Below are positions 37,340 to 45,408 of a stretch of DNA of 64,000 bases, one piece after another. Source of the DNA: Bradyrhizobium sp. MOS002 (GTDB lineage: Bacteria > Pseudomonadota > Alphaproteobacteria > Rhizobiales > Xanthobacteraceae); NCBI RefSeq assembly GCF_003020115.1, contig NZ_PYFX01000003.1, forward strand, positions 744,001 through 808,000. The letters run 5' to 3'. Both the position numbers and the translations under genes were made by a program. The notes below the pieces were generated by a model. It was not told the origin of the DNA, did not search any database, and was given only the letters and a program-made list of their open reading frames with translations. Position 1 is the stretch's first letter; each line of letters opens with the position of its first letter.

Positions 37340-37768
37340 ATGAAGTCCCCCTCCTCTGCGGATCGCTGGCGCACCGCGACGCTCTATGCCTGGGTTGCCG
37401 CCGGCAGCATCGTCGGCGGGCTGACGCGCTATCTGGTCGGGCTTGCGCTCGACACGGGTCCCGGCTTCCCCGTCGCGACGCTGTTCATCAACGCCACCGG
37501 CTCGCTGATCATCGGCTTCTACGCGACGCTGACCGGGCCCGACGGCCGCGTGCTGGCGCGGCCCGAGCACCGGCAGTTCGTCATGACCGGGTTCTGCGGC
37601 GGCTACACGACGTTTTCGACCTTCAGCCTGGAGGCCTTCCGCCTGTTCCACAGCGGCATGAAATATACGGCGCTCGCCTATATCGCCGCGTCCGTCATTT
37701 GCTGGCTGGCATCGGTATGGGCAGGCCATATCATAGCCAGCAGCACCAACCGCTTGAGAAGGAGCTGA
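37340..37768 (+). CDS. crcB: Fluoride channel subunit CrcB (second copy)
   Basis: A 142-aa second Fluc/CrcB subunit with a short polar N-terminal extension. It has GGLTRY (R30), Asn51 in LFINATGSLIIG and an intact TM3 motif FCGGYTTFSTFSLEAF with both Phe residues (F92, F95). It therefore carries the fuller set of pore residues of the pair. It lies between crcB1 and the DUF190 gene, with 6-bp and 2-bp gaps, in one operon. It acts in the inner membrane to let fluoride leave the cytoplasm. Confidence 0.95.
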   Translation: MKSPSSADRWRTATLYAWVAAGSIVGGLTRYLVGLALDTGPGFPVATLFINATGSLIIGFYATLTGPDGRVLARPEHRQFVMTGFCGGYTTFSTFSLEAFRLFHSGMKYTALAYIAASVICWLASVWAGHIIASSTNRLRRS

Positions 37769-37770
37769 CC

Positions 37771-38112
37771 ATGCAAATCCCCAATCAGGCAGTTTCGCTC
37801 CGGATCTTCATTGGCGAGAGCGACCATTTCGACGGCAAGCCGCTCTATGAGGCGATCGTGATGACGGCACGCGAACGGCATCTGGCCGGCGCCACCGTGC
37901 TGCGTGGCCCCATGGGCTTCGGCAAGTCGAGCCGGCTCCACACCTCCAAAATCCTGCGGCTCTCGGAAGACCTGCCGCTGCTGATCGAGATCGTCGACAG
38001 CGAGGACAACATCAACGCATTCCTGCCCATCCTGGATGGCATGATGTCGAGCGGCCTGATCACCTTGGAGAGGGTGCAGGTCTTGCAATATGGTGAGAAG
38101 GCCGCGCGCTGA
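37771..38112 (+). CDS. DUF190 (PII-like) protein
   Basis: A 113-aa cytoplasmic protein of the DUF190 family, related in fold to PII signal proteins. The start MQIPNQAVSLRIFIGESDHFDGKPLYEAIVMTARE and the block GATVLRGPMGFGKSSRLHTSKILRLSEDLPLLIEIVD (in part) are family features. GAAGGAG lies just before the ATG, 2 bp after the crcB2 stop. DUF190 genes often follow crcB, so it may regulate the channel in response to a nucleotide or ion; this is not proved. Confidence 0.92.
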   Translation: MQIPNQAVSLRIFIGESDHFDGKPLYEAIVMTARERHLAGATVLRGPMGFGKSSRLHTSKILRLSEDLPLLIEIVDSEDNINAFLPILDGMMSSGLITLERVQVLQYGEKAAR

Positions 38113-38155
38113 GCGCGCCGGCAGGAACCCGAGCCCGCCATATCCGGGAGGCGGA

Positions 38156-38461
38156 ATGAACGACACTGTTGCCAAACCGAAAACCAGGACGAAGACCAAG
38201 GTCGAGCGGCCGAAGCTGCATAAGGTCATCCTGATCAACGACGACTTCACGCCCCGCGAATTCGTCACGATGATCCTCAAGGCCGAATTCCGCATGACCG
38301 AGGATCAGGCCTACAAGGTGATGATCACCGCCCACAAGCTCGGCGCCTGCGTGGTCGCCGTGTTCACCAAAGACGTCGCAGAGACCAAGGCCACCCGCGC
38401 CACCGACGCCGGCCGCACCAAGGGCTATCCGCTGCTGTTCACGACGGAGCCGGAGGAATAA
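38156..38461 (+). CDS. clpS: ATP-dependent Clp protease adaptor ClpS (ClpS2-like)
   Basis: A 101-aa adaptor that delivers N-degron proteins to ClpA-ClpP. The binding pocket residues N28, D29 and D30 (ILINDDFTP) and His60 are kept. The gatekeeper position, Met in E. coli (M40), is Arg34 here (TPREFV), as I recall for the second alphaproteobacterial paralogue ClpS2, whose specificity is narrower. A GGGAGGCGG site supports the ATG at 38156. It is 43 bp after the DUF190 gene in the same direction; clpA is not in the window. Confidence 0.93.
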   Translation: MNDTVAKPKTRTKTKVERPKLHKVILINDDFTPREFVTMILKAEFRMTEDQAYKVMITAHKLGACVVAVFTKDVAETKATRATDAGRTKGYPLLFTTEPEE

Positions 38462-38511
38462 TGGCACCGGTCCGGCTGGCGGCGCGCGACGCCTCAAGAA
38501 GCCCGCGATCG

Positions 38512-38528
38512 GGAATTCGTCGAATTCC
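38512..38528. other. GGAATTC-GTC-GAATTCC inverted repeat after clpS
   Basis: A perfect 7-bp inverted repeat with a 3-nt loop lies 51 bp after the clpS stop. No T run follows. It may be a weak transcript end or a protein site. The rest of the 224-bp gap shows only a faint resemblance to the GATCGTTT repeat seen at 46545. Confidence 0.3.
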
Positions 38529-38685
38529 GCTTTGAACTTGATCGTTTGGGATGTGATCGGCCCGGATTAGCGCTTTTGGCGCCCTCTTTCGATTTCAGCG
38601 TCGAATCTGCTCTGCCGAATAAAGTATCTATTGGCCGTCAACAGGCGCATGCTGAGCCATCACCGGCCCATCACGGCATCCATCG

Positions 38686-38925
38686 GTGACTGAGAGAGTC
38701 TTTGCGCTCCCGCCCAACGCGGAGCGTCCAGTGCAAGACACCACCAAGAGAACCATCCCGCTGAGCAATCGCCTTGCCCAATTGGCAGCCGAGGCCCGCC
38801 GTCGCGCCGAGATTGCTCCGCCCGGCGCTCCGAGGGAAGCGCTGCTCAAAGCGGCGCGATTGAGCGAAACGGCCTCGCACATTCATGATTGGCTCAGTTC
38901 GCCAGGCCTGAAGGCGCCGCGCTAG
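38686..38925 (+). CDS. Small hypothetical protein (79 aa)
   Basis: A 79-aa protein from GTG at 38686, with an Ala/Arg-rich helical middle (LSNRLAQLAAEARRRAEIAPPGAPREALLKAARLSETASHIHDWL). No signal peptide or membrane segment is seen. A GTG at 38731 is another start. Helical proteins of this sort are common in Bradyrhizobium; I do not know the function. Confidence 0.55.
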   Translation: MTERVFALPPNAERPVQDTTKRTIPLSNRLAQLAAEARRRAEIAPPGAPREALLKAARLSETASHIHDWLSSPGLKAPR

Positions 38926-39115
38926 TCGCGAATGCAGCATTGGCCTGCCGACGGAGCGGAGGCCGAAGGCAGCAGTGCCAGTTGAGCGCTGGTGCGGTAT
39001 TGCAGGCAAACCGAACTCAAATATAAGTTGTACGTGGTGAACGATATCTTGTTTTGATTGTTGAGATAGCGTTCCCCGAACGCAGCGGGAGCAGCCAACA
39101 GCAAAGCAGCCCCCC

Positions 39116-39397
39116 ATGATGAGATCCCTGACAGCCAAATCCCTGACGGGCAAATCTCTGACGACCCTGGCGATCTTCGCGCTCCTGGGAGGTGCTGCAA
39201 TTGCGTTGCCCGGTTTTGCTCCGCAAGTGAAAGCGCGCGAAACCGTTGCTTTGGCGAAGGCCGACCGGCTGGCGAGCCACCCGGTAGCCAGGAATTGCCT
39301 GGGCCAGGTCTGGCCCGACTTCGAAGCATCGTGTCTGCGCCGAGGTGAATCCGATGTCAGGGTTCATGAAGCTCGTTTGGTCACCGCGCGCCGCTAG
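39116..39397 (+). CDS. Small secreted protein with repeat-derived N-terminus (93 aa)
   Basis: The N-terminus MMRSLTAKSLTGKSL is encoded by 15-bp repeat units and forms the basic n-region of a signal peptide, followed by the hydrophobic LTTLAIFALLGGAAIALPGFA. The mature part has two Cys residues in the pattern NCLGQVWPDFEASCLRR, which I know from small exported rhizobial proteins without assigned role; a disulfide is likely. The ATG can be 39116 or 39119. It ends 61 bp before the receiver-kinase gene. The function is unknown. Confidence 0.65.
   Translation: MMRSLTAKSLTGKSLTTLAIFALLGGAAIALPGFAPQVKARETVALAKADRLASHPVARNCLGQVWPDFEASCLRRGESDVRVHEARLVTARR
39124..39164 (+). repeat. 15-bp tandem repeat in coding sequence
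   Basis: Units ATCCCTGACAGCCAA, ATCCCTGACGGGCAA and a third partial ATCTCTGACGACC code for repeated SLT-x-K. In this phase the repeat at 35321 reads ATCCCTAACCGGCAA on the minus strand, which differs from the second unit at two of 15 bases. This makes both loci one repeat family. Confidence 0.75.
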
Positions 39398-39458
39398 ACC
39401 AACAACCGCAAAGCGCCGGCCGAGCTTGTCGGATGATCCAGGAAAGTGTCGTGCACAG

Positions 39459-40628
39459 ATGTCAACGCCCCCAACCTCCTTGCCGAACGTTCTCGTCGTC
39501 GAAGACGAGATGATATTGCGCATGCGCGCGGTCGATATCGTGGAGGATGCAGGATACTGCCCCGTGCAGGCCGTCAACGCCGACGAAGCAATCTCGATCC
39601 TCGAATCGCGGTCAGACATCTCGCTTCTTTTCAGCGACATCCAGATGCCCGGGACCATGGACGGCTTGAAGCTGGCCCACGCCGTGCACAATCGCTGGCC
39701 TGCCATCAAGATCGTGCTGGTTTCCGGCCACGTAAAGCCGTCTGAAGCCGAAAGGCCGGCGGACAGCCGCTTCTTTCGCAAGCCGCTCGCCGTCGACGAA
39801 ATGATCTCGCAGTTGCAGACGATGATCGGAGCGGGCGCGCTAAAAATCCTTCCGAACACAACGACGGATCCTGGAGAAAATCCTGAGGTTGCTCGATCGC
39901 CACAGGAATCGGTTCTGGTAGCGGAGAACGACAATCTGCGCCTGTTGCTGGAACAGGCCGACACCGACGCCAAGGCCCTGCTCGCTCAAGCCGGCATCGA
40001 AGCTCACGAGCGCGAGGCTGCCGACAAGTTGCAAAAGCTCATCCTCGGAGAGCTGCATCACCGCATCAAGAACACGCTTGCGACTGTGAGCGCAATCGCA
40101 GCCCAGAGCTTCCGGGCCGCGATCAATCTCGAGCAAGGCCAAAAAGCCATGGATGGCCGCTTGCTGGCGTTGGGGCGCGCCCACGACCTGTTGATACAGG
40201 TCAGCTGGTCGAATGCGAGCCTCACTCACACCCTGAGCGGCGCCACCGATCCTTACGACGTCAAGGGGGGCAGACGATTCCATTTCAATGGGCCGGACCT
40301 CAGGATCACATCCGGTGCCGTGATAGCGCTCGCGATGACGTTCAACGAGCTCTGCACCAACACGACGAAATTCGGCGCACTGTCCAATTCCTCCGGGCAT
40401 GTCGAGATCGCATGGACGGTGGACGAAATCGAGCAAAGGCTGCGCCTGAAGTGGAGCGAAAGCGGCGGCCCTGTGGTGGCGCCGCCGACACGACGGAGCT
40501 ACGGCACCCGGATGATCGAGTCGCTCGGCCAGCAACTGAACGGACAAGTGCGGCTGGCCTATGAACCGTCCGGATTTGTCTATCAGCTGGATGTCCCGCT
40601 GAAGTCGGTGATGGCGTCGAACACCTGA
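39459..40628 (+). CDS. Receiver-HWE histidine kinase hybrid (no sensor domain)
   Basis: A 389-aa signalling protein. Residues 8-125 are a CheY-like receiver with acidic E15, D16, the phospho-accepting Asp60 (FSDIQMPG) and Lys108 (FRKPL). A helical linker (150-190) leads to an HWE kinase core: His201 in LHHRIKN, the N-box FNELCTNTTKFGALS (E297, N301) and the W-x-E motif KWSESGGP (W332, E334). No membrane or PAS sensor part is seen, so the kinase is probably switched by phosphorylation of its own receiver. The partner regulator is not adjacent. Confidence 0.9.
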   Translation: MSTPPTSLPNVLVVEDEMILRMRAVDIVEDAGYCPVQAVNADEAISILESRSDISLLFSDIQMPGTMDGLKLAHAVHNRWPAIKIVLVSGHVKPSEAERPADSRFFRKPLAVDEMISQLQTMIGAGALKILPNTTTDPGENPEVARSPQESVLVAENDNLRLLLEQADTDAKALLAQAGIEAHEREAADKLQKLILGELHHRIKNTLATVSAIAAQSFRAAINLEQGQKAMDGRLLALGRAHDLLIQVSWSNASLTHTLSGATDPYDVKGGRRFHFNGPDLRITSGAVIALAMTFNELCTNTTKFGALSNSSGHVEIAWTVDEIEQRLRLKWSESGGPVVAPPTRRSYGTRMIESLGQQLNGQVRLAYEPSGFVYQLDVPLKSVMASNT

Positions 40629-40672
40629 ATTCTGCTTACCGGGTTGGTGGCGGCGGACTTCCGAGGACGACC

Positions 40673-41863
40673 TCAGGCCATCACCACCGGCGTCTCCTCC
40701 GCGAGCCCGTACACGCGCTGCGCCTTGGAAAATCCCGCGATCGGGAATTCACCGAGCTCGTGCCAGTCGTTGCGGCAGACATTGGCGAAGCCTTCCGAGG
40801 CCACGACGGTCCGCCCCAGGCGACCCGTGATCTTCTCGAGCCTGGCGGCAAGGTTCACGGCGGGGCCGATGCAGGTGAAGTCGAGGCGATTGCCGCCGCC
40901 GATATTGCCGTAGAGGATGTTGCCGACGTGGAGCGCCACGCCGAAGCGGAAGCGCTCGATGACGTCGCCGACAGGATACGCGAGCGCCTCGACGCTGGCG
41001 CGGGATTCGCGCGCTGCCTCCAGCACGCGCGTGCAGACATGCGCGGCATCGCCGACATATTCGTCGATCGGGAACACCGCGAGCAGGCCGTCGCCCATGA
41101 ATTTCAGCACCTCGCCACCATGGCCGCGGATCGCGGTGACCTGGCAGTCGAAATAATGGTTGAGGATCTCGACCACGGTCTCGGCCGGCAGCCGGTCCGA
41201 CAGCGCGGTGAAGCCGCGCAGGTCTGAGAGCCAGATCGCGGCCTGCATGGTGTCGTTATGGCCGCGGCGGATCTGGCCGCCAAGGATGCGCGCGCCGGCA
41301 CGATTGCCGACATAGGTGTCGAGCAGCATCTCGGCGGTGCGGCGCAGGCTGATGATCTCGGCAACACGCGCGAGCGGCGTCACGATGGAGCGGATCGCAG
41401 CGATCTGGTTGTCGCTGAAGCCACCGGGATGCCGTGTCACCCAGCTCGTCGCATGGACCGAGCCGTCGAGAAACGGCATCGGCACCGCGATATAGTCGGT
41501 CGCTCCTTCGGCCCGCATGTCGTTGATGAACGGAAATCGCTCGCTGTCGGGATCGTCGACGCGGCCCCTGACCTCGACCCCCTGCTCGAACACGATCCGA
41601 AGCGGGCTCTGGGCGAATTCGGGCGTGTCCAGGATCTCGAAATCGACGGTGCCGATTTCGACCTTCTCGCCCTGCCGCCAGATGAAGTTGCGGCCGAAGA
41701 TCTCAGGATGCAGCGTGCGGATGAAGATGCCGAACCGCCACAACGGCAAGCCGGCTTCGACCAGATGTTCGCAGACGTCTGCGATCATCTCCGCCGGGGT
41801 CCCTGACGACCTCGCGCCGTCGATCAGCCAGTTGGCGATGCGCTGGAGCTCGGAGCTTTCCAT
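40673..41863 (-). CDS. Class III adenylate/guanylate cyclase
   Basis: A 396-aa cytoplasmic cyclase. The first 190 residues look like a sensory GAF-like domain. The cyclase domain (about 200-380) has the metal Asp motif AAIWLSDLRGFTALSD, HGGEVLKFMGDGLLAVF with the second Asp, and the transition-state block FTCIGPAVNLAARLE with Asn and Arg. These are complete, so it should be active; the Lys in VLKFMGD suggests ATP as substrate. It ends 44 bp from the convergent receiver-kinase gene. Confidence 0.92.
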   Translation of the reverse strand: MESSELQRIANWLIDGARSSGTPAEMIADVCEHLVEAGLPLWRFGIFIRTLHPEIFGRNFIWRQGEKVEIGTVDFEILDTPEFAQSPLRIVFEQGVEVRGRVDDPDSERFPFINDMRAEGATDYIAVPMPFLDGSVHATSWVTRHPGGFSDNQIAAIRSIVTPLARVAEIISLRRTAEMLLDTYVGNRAGARILGGQIRRGHNDTMQAAIWLSDLRGFTALSDRLPAETVVEILNHYFDCQVTAIRGHGGEVLKFMGDGLLAVFPIDEYVGDAAHVCTRVLEAARESRASVEALAYPVGDVIERFRFGVALHVGNILYGNIGGGNRLDFTCIGPAVNLAARLEKITGRLGRTVVASEGFANVCRNDWHELGEFPIAGFSKAQRVYGLAEETPVVMA

Positions 41864-41931
41864 GCCCGCATTTGCCGACGAAGTTGTGGGATCGTCAAGC
41901 TGCGCGGTGGGCTAGTAGCGCGGCACAAGCG

Positions 41932-43020
41932 CTAGCGCCCGACCTGACCGCGGTCGCGCAGGAAATGATCCGCAAGCACACAGGCCATCATGGCTTCGCC
42001 GACGGGGACGGCACGGATGCCGACGCAGGGATCGTGGCGCCCCTTGGTCATGATCTCGGTGTCGGCGCCGTTGCGATCGACGGTGAGACGCGGCTGCAGG
42101 ATCGACGAGGTCGGCTTCACTGCGAAACGCACCACCACCGGCTGTCCGGTGGAGATGCCGCCCAGCACGCCGCCGGCGTGGTTGGACAGAAAACGCGTGC
42201 CGTCATTGCCGGTGCGCATCTCGTCGGCGTTCTCTTCGCCGGTGAGTTCGGCCGCGCCGAAGCCGGCGCCGATCTCGACGCCTTTCACCGCATTGATGCT
42301 CATCATTGCGGCGGCGAGCTCGGCGTCGAGCTTGGCGTAGATCGGCGCGCCGAGGCCCGCCGGCACACCTTCGGCGACGACCTCGATCACAGCGCCGATC
42401 GAGGAGCCGCTCTTGCGGATGCCGTCGAGATAGGTCTCGAAGAACGCGGCCTTGTCCTTGTCGGGACAGAAGAACGGGTTTTTCGCAATCTCGTCCCAGT
42501 CCCACTTCGCGCGGTCGATCTTGTGCGGCCCCATCTGCACCAGCGCGCCGCGCACCTTCACGTCGGGCAGCACCTTTCGCGCGATCGCGCCGGCGGCAAC
42601 GCGCGTCGCGGTCTCGCGCGCCGAGGAGCGGCCGCCACCGCGATAGTCGCGCAGGCCGTACTTCGCTTCATAGGTGAAGTCGGCATGACCGGGGCGAAAC
42701 TTGTCCTTGATCTCGGAATAGTCCTTCGAGCGCTGGTCAGTGTTCTCGATCAGGAGCCCGATCGGCGTGCCCGTCGTCACCTGCACGCCGGTCTCCGGAT
42801 GCGCCATCACGCCGGAGAGGATCTTGACCTGGTCCGCCTCCTGACGCTGGGTCGTGAAGCGCGACTGGCCGGGCCGGCGGCGATCAAGATCACCCTGGAT
42901 GTCGGCCTCGACGAGCGGAATCATCGGCGGGCAGCCGTCGACCACGCAGCCGATCGCCACCCCATGGCTCTCGCCGAAGGTCGTGACGCGGAACATGTGG
43001 CCGAAGGTGTTGAAGGACAT
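41932..43020 (-). CDS. aroC: Chorismate synthase
   Basis: A 362-aa enzyme that turns EPSP into chorismate with reduced FMN, the last step of the shikimate pathway. Signatures [17 protein letters not shown] near residue 17, [22 protein letters not shown] near residue 130 and [17 protein letters not shown] near the C-terminus are all present. The ATG at 43020 starts the standard [16 protein letters not shown]; an in-frame Met at 43053 would add 11 residues. The gene is on the same strand as the phosphatase and fabI genes, but a repeat lies in between. Confidence 0.97.
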   Translation of the reverse strand: MSFNTFGHMFRVTTFGESHGVAIGCVVDGCPPMIPLVEADIQGDLDRRRPGQSRFTTQRQEADQVKILSGVMAHPETGVQVTTGTPIGLLIENTDQRSKDYSEIKDKFRPGHADFTYEAKYGLRDYRGGGRSSARETATRVAAGAIARKVLPDVKVRGALVQMGPHKIDRAKWDWDEIAKNPFFCPDKDKAAFFETYLDGIRKSGSSIGAVIEVVAEGVPAGLGAPIYAKLDAELAAAMMSINAVKGVEIGAGFGAAELTGEENADEMRTGNDGTRFLSNHAGGVLGGISTGQPVVVRFAVKPTSSILQPRLTVDRNGADTEIMTKGRHDPCVGIRAVPVGEAMMACVLADHFLRDRGQVGR

Positions 43021-43105
43021 GCCGGACTGCCGCTTGGCGTTGACGTTTTGCACAGACGTTGGCCAACGTCGTAGCGCCGAGGAGCGTTGGGTTCAACCCT
43101 AGTTC

Positions 43106-43205
43106 CGTCATTCCGGGGCGATGCAAAGCATCGAACTGGGGTGCGCAATTGCGCACCTGAGAATCTCGAGATTCCGGGTTCGCCCTTTGGGCGCCCCGGA
43201 AAGAC
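43106..43205. repeat. 100-bp intergenic repeat with mirrored ends and four inner hairpins
   Basis: Ends GTCATTCCGGGGCG and CGCCCCGGAAAGAC mirror each other at 13 of 14 bases. Inside are GATGC-AAA-GCATC, GGTGCGCAATTGCGCACC, GAATCTCGAGATTC and a CGCCC-TTT-GGGCG hairpin. This modular form resembles a dispersed Bradyrhizobium element. It fills most of the gap before aroC. Confidence 0.85.
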
Positions 43206-43211
43206 AGTTGC

Positions 43212-43811
43212 TTAGCTAAACTTCTCCAGCCGCCCGTCGCGGAACAGGTAGACGGCGCCCTGCTCGATATAGAGTTCGGCGGCGCTCGCCGGCGTCTCCA
43301 GGCCGAGTGAAACCATCAAGGCCCGGCAGGTCCCGCCATGGGCGACCGCGACGATGTCGGTCCGGAGCTGGTCGTACCAGGCGCGCACGCGGACCTGCAC
43401 ATCGGCGTAGGTCTCCCCGCCCGCTGGGCCCACAGTCCATTTGTCGGCGAGGCGTCGGGCGTAGATGTCGGGGTCGGAGGCCTCGCTCTCGGCCAGCGTC
43501 AGTCCCTCCCAGGTGCCGTAGCCGATCTCACGCAGGCGATCGTCGAGGGCATAGTCCGCCGTCGGCAGTTCGAGCTTGCTCCGCGCCAGTTCCATGGTCT
43601 CTCGCGCGCGGCCAAGCGGACTCGACACGTAGGGCAATGCAGCCTTGTCGCGGCCCTCGCGCTTGAACAGATCGGCGAGAATGCCACCGGCCTGCGCGGC
43701 CTGACCGCGACCGCGCGCGTTCAGCGGAATGTCCTTGGTGCCCTGAAGCCTCCCGAGCGCATTCCACTCGGTCTCGCCGTGGCGAAGATAATAGATCGTG
43801 GGCACGGGCAT
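43212..43811 (-). CDS. Histidine phosphatase family protein (phosphoglycerate mutase-like)
   Basis: A 199-aa enzyme of the branch-1 histidine phosphatase family. The RHGETEWN motif (with catalytic His10 in YYLRHGETEWN) starts the protein, SSPLGRARETMELA gives the second Arg, REIGYGTWEGLT contains the acid residue, and VAHGGTCRALM the second His. ATG at 43811 is the standard start. It is 14 bp after the fabI stop and probably in one transcript with it. The substrate may be a phospho-sugar or other small phosphate ester. Confidence 0.92.
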   Translation of the reverse strand: MPVPTIYYLRHGETEWNALGRLQGTKDIPLNARGRGQAAQAGGILADLFKREGRDKAALPYVSSPLGRARETMELARSKLELPTADYALDDRLREIGYGTWEGLTLAESEASDPDIYARRLADKWTVGPAGGETYADVQVRVRAWYDQLRTDIVAVAHGGTCRALMVSLGLETPASAAELYIEQGAVYLFRDGRLEKFS

Positions 43812-43825
43812 TGCCGGGTGAAAGG

Positions 43826-44641
43826 TTAGTCCTTCCCGCCGAACGAGATGTCCGGCGCGTCCGGGCGCTTCATGCCGAGCACGTGATACCCGGAATCGAC
43901 GTGGTGCACCTCGCCGGTGACGCCGCGCGAGAGGTCGGAGAGCAAATACAGCGCGCTGCCGCCGACGTCTTCCGTGGACACGTTGCGCCGCAGCGGTGCG
44001 TTGGCCTCGTTCCACTTCAGGATATATCTGAAATCGCCGATGCCGGACGCCGCGAGGGTCTTGATCGGCCCCGCCGAGATCGCGTTGACGCGGATGTTCT
44101 TCTCGCCGAGATCGGCGGCGAGATAACGCACGCTCGCTTCGAGCGCCGCTTTCGCCACGCCCATGACGTTGTAATGCGGCATCCACTTCTCGGCGCCGTA
44201 ATAGCTGAGCGTGATGAGCGAGCCGCCGTCGGTCATCAGCTTCTCGGCGCGCTGCGCCACGGCCGTGAACGAATAGCAGGAGATCAGCAGGGACTTCGAA
44301 AAATTCTCCTGCGTGGTGTCGACGTAGCGGCCGTCGAGCTGCTCGCCATAGGCGATCGCATGCACCAGGAAGTCGATCTTGCCCCACTTCTCCTTCAGCA
44401 CCGCGAAGGCAGCATCGATGGTCGCGGCATCGGTGACGTCGCAATGGCCGAGCACGAGCCCGCCGATCTCGGCGGCGAGTGGCTCGACGCGCTTCTTCAG
44501 CGCATCGCCCTGATAGGTGAAGGCGAGTTCGGCGCCGGCCGCGTGGCATGCCTTGGCAATGCCCCAGGCGATCGAGCGGTTGTTGGCAACGCCGAGGACC
44601 ACACCCCGCTTGCCCTGCATCAGACCTGAATTCTGCGCCAT
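43826..44641 (-). CDS. fabI: Enoyl-[acyl-carrier-protein] reductase (NADH), FabI type
   Basis: A 271-aa SDR-fold enzyme that reduces enoyl-ACP in the last step of each fatty-acid elongation cycle. The N-terminal GKRGVVLGVANNRSIAWGIAKACHAAGAEL binds the cofactor; the active-site Tyr and Lys lie in YYGAEKWMPHYNVMGVAKAAL (Y-x6-M-x3-K spacing). SAGPIKTLAASGIGDF and the loop after it are the triclosan-sensitive FabI type. It starts a two-gene unit with the phosphatase and is divergent to the ECF sigma gene, 172 bp away. Confidence 0.95.
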   Translation of the reverse strand: MAQNSGLMQGKRGVVLGVANNRSIAWGIAKACHAAGAELAFTYQGDALKKRVEPLAAEIGGLVLGHCDVTDAATIDAAFAVLKEKWGKIDFLVHAIAYGEQLDGRYVDTTQENFSKSLLISCYSFTAVAQRAEKLMTDGGSLITLSYYGAEKWMPHYNVMGVAKAALEASVRYLAADLGEKNIRVNAISAGPIKTLAASGIGDFRYILKWNEANAPLRRNVSTEDVGGSALYLLSDLSRGVTGEVHHVDSGYHVLGMKRPDAPDISFGGKD

Positions 44642-44813
44642 TTGCTAACGTCCCGTCGAGCTTCCGGTAAGGTTTGGAGGTACACCAGCCCTCCGTTGCG
44701 GTACAGTCCTAATACGCGGCGTTAACGCTGTTTCAAGCGCCGGAATAGCCGTTCCGGTCGGGTGTTATGATCGTTGTGGCGCTCGCGCCGAACCTCAGGA
44801 CGTCAAGACCGCA

Positions 44814-45302
44814 ATGAGTGCGTTTCGCCAGAGCGTTGAAGCCATGATCCCCGCGTTGCGCCGCTACGCTCGCGCCCTCACGCGCGAGGCGGATGCGGCC
44901 GACGATCTGGTGCAGGATACGCTGGTGCGGGCGCTGCGTTCGGAGCGTCTGTTTCTCGGAGGCGACGTCAGGAGCTGGCTCTATACGATCCTGACCAACC
45001 TCAACAAGAACCGGCGGCGCTCGCTGGCACGGCGGCCGCAATTCATGCAGCTGACGGAGAACAACCCGGATGCCAGCGGGACCGAAGCCGAAGGGCGCGA
45101 CATCGAGAGGGCGCTGGCGACGCTCGTCGAGGAGCAACGCTCGGTGCTGCTTCTGGTGATGCTGGAGGGCATGAGCTACCGCGAGGTCGCCGACATCCAG
45201 GGCGTGCCGATCGGCACCGTGATGTCGCGCCTGGCACGCGCCCGCGCCCACGTCAAAGCCTCGCTGGAGGGTGCGCGCCCGGCGCTCAGGCGGGTGAAAT
45301 GA
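44814..45302 (+). CDS. ECF-family RNA polymerase sigma factor
   Basis: A 162-aa sigma factor with only regions 2 and 4. Region 2 shows RYARALTREADAADDLVQDTLVRAL and region 4 has SYREVADIQGVPIGTVMSRLARARAHVK, a helix-turn-helix for the -35 element. The start MSAFRQSVEAMIP is standard. The anti-sigma gene begins 106 bp further on, so a stress-response switch is likely. The upstream gap shows no motif that I can call a self-recognised promoter. Confidence 0.93.
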   Translation: MSAFRQSVEAMIPALRRYARALTREADAADDLVQDTLVRALRSERLFLGGDVRSWLYTILTNLNKNRRRSLARRPQFMQLTENNPDASGTEAEGRDIERALATLVEEQRSVLLLVMLEGMSYREVADIQGVPIGTVMSRLARARAHVKASLEGARPALRRVK

Positions 45303-45408
45303 TGGCAGGATTGATGCATCGCGCCTGTCGTTTCTCCTGCATGGCATGGGAAGCGGCGCAGTTGAACCACGAAGAACATTTTGGGCCGCAGAGCCAGAGA
45401 CGATCGAT

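Noticed and set aside
38512-38528. Intrinsic terminator after clpS
   Set aside because: The inverted repeat is perfect, but the stem is AT-containing, only 7 bp long and has no T run; it is kept only as an unclassified dyad.
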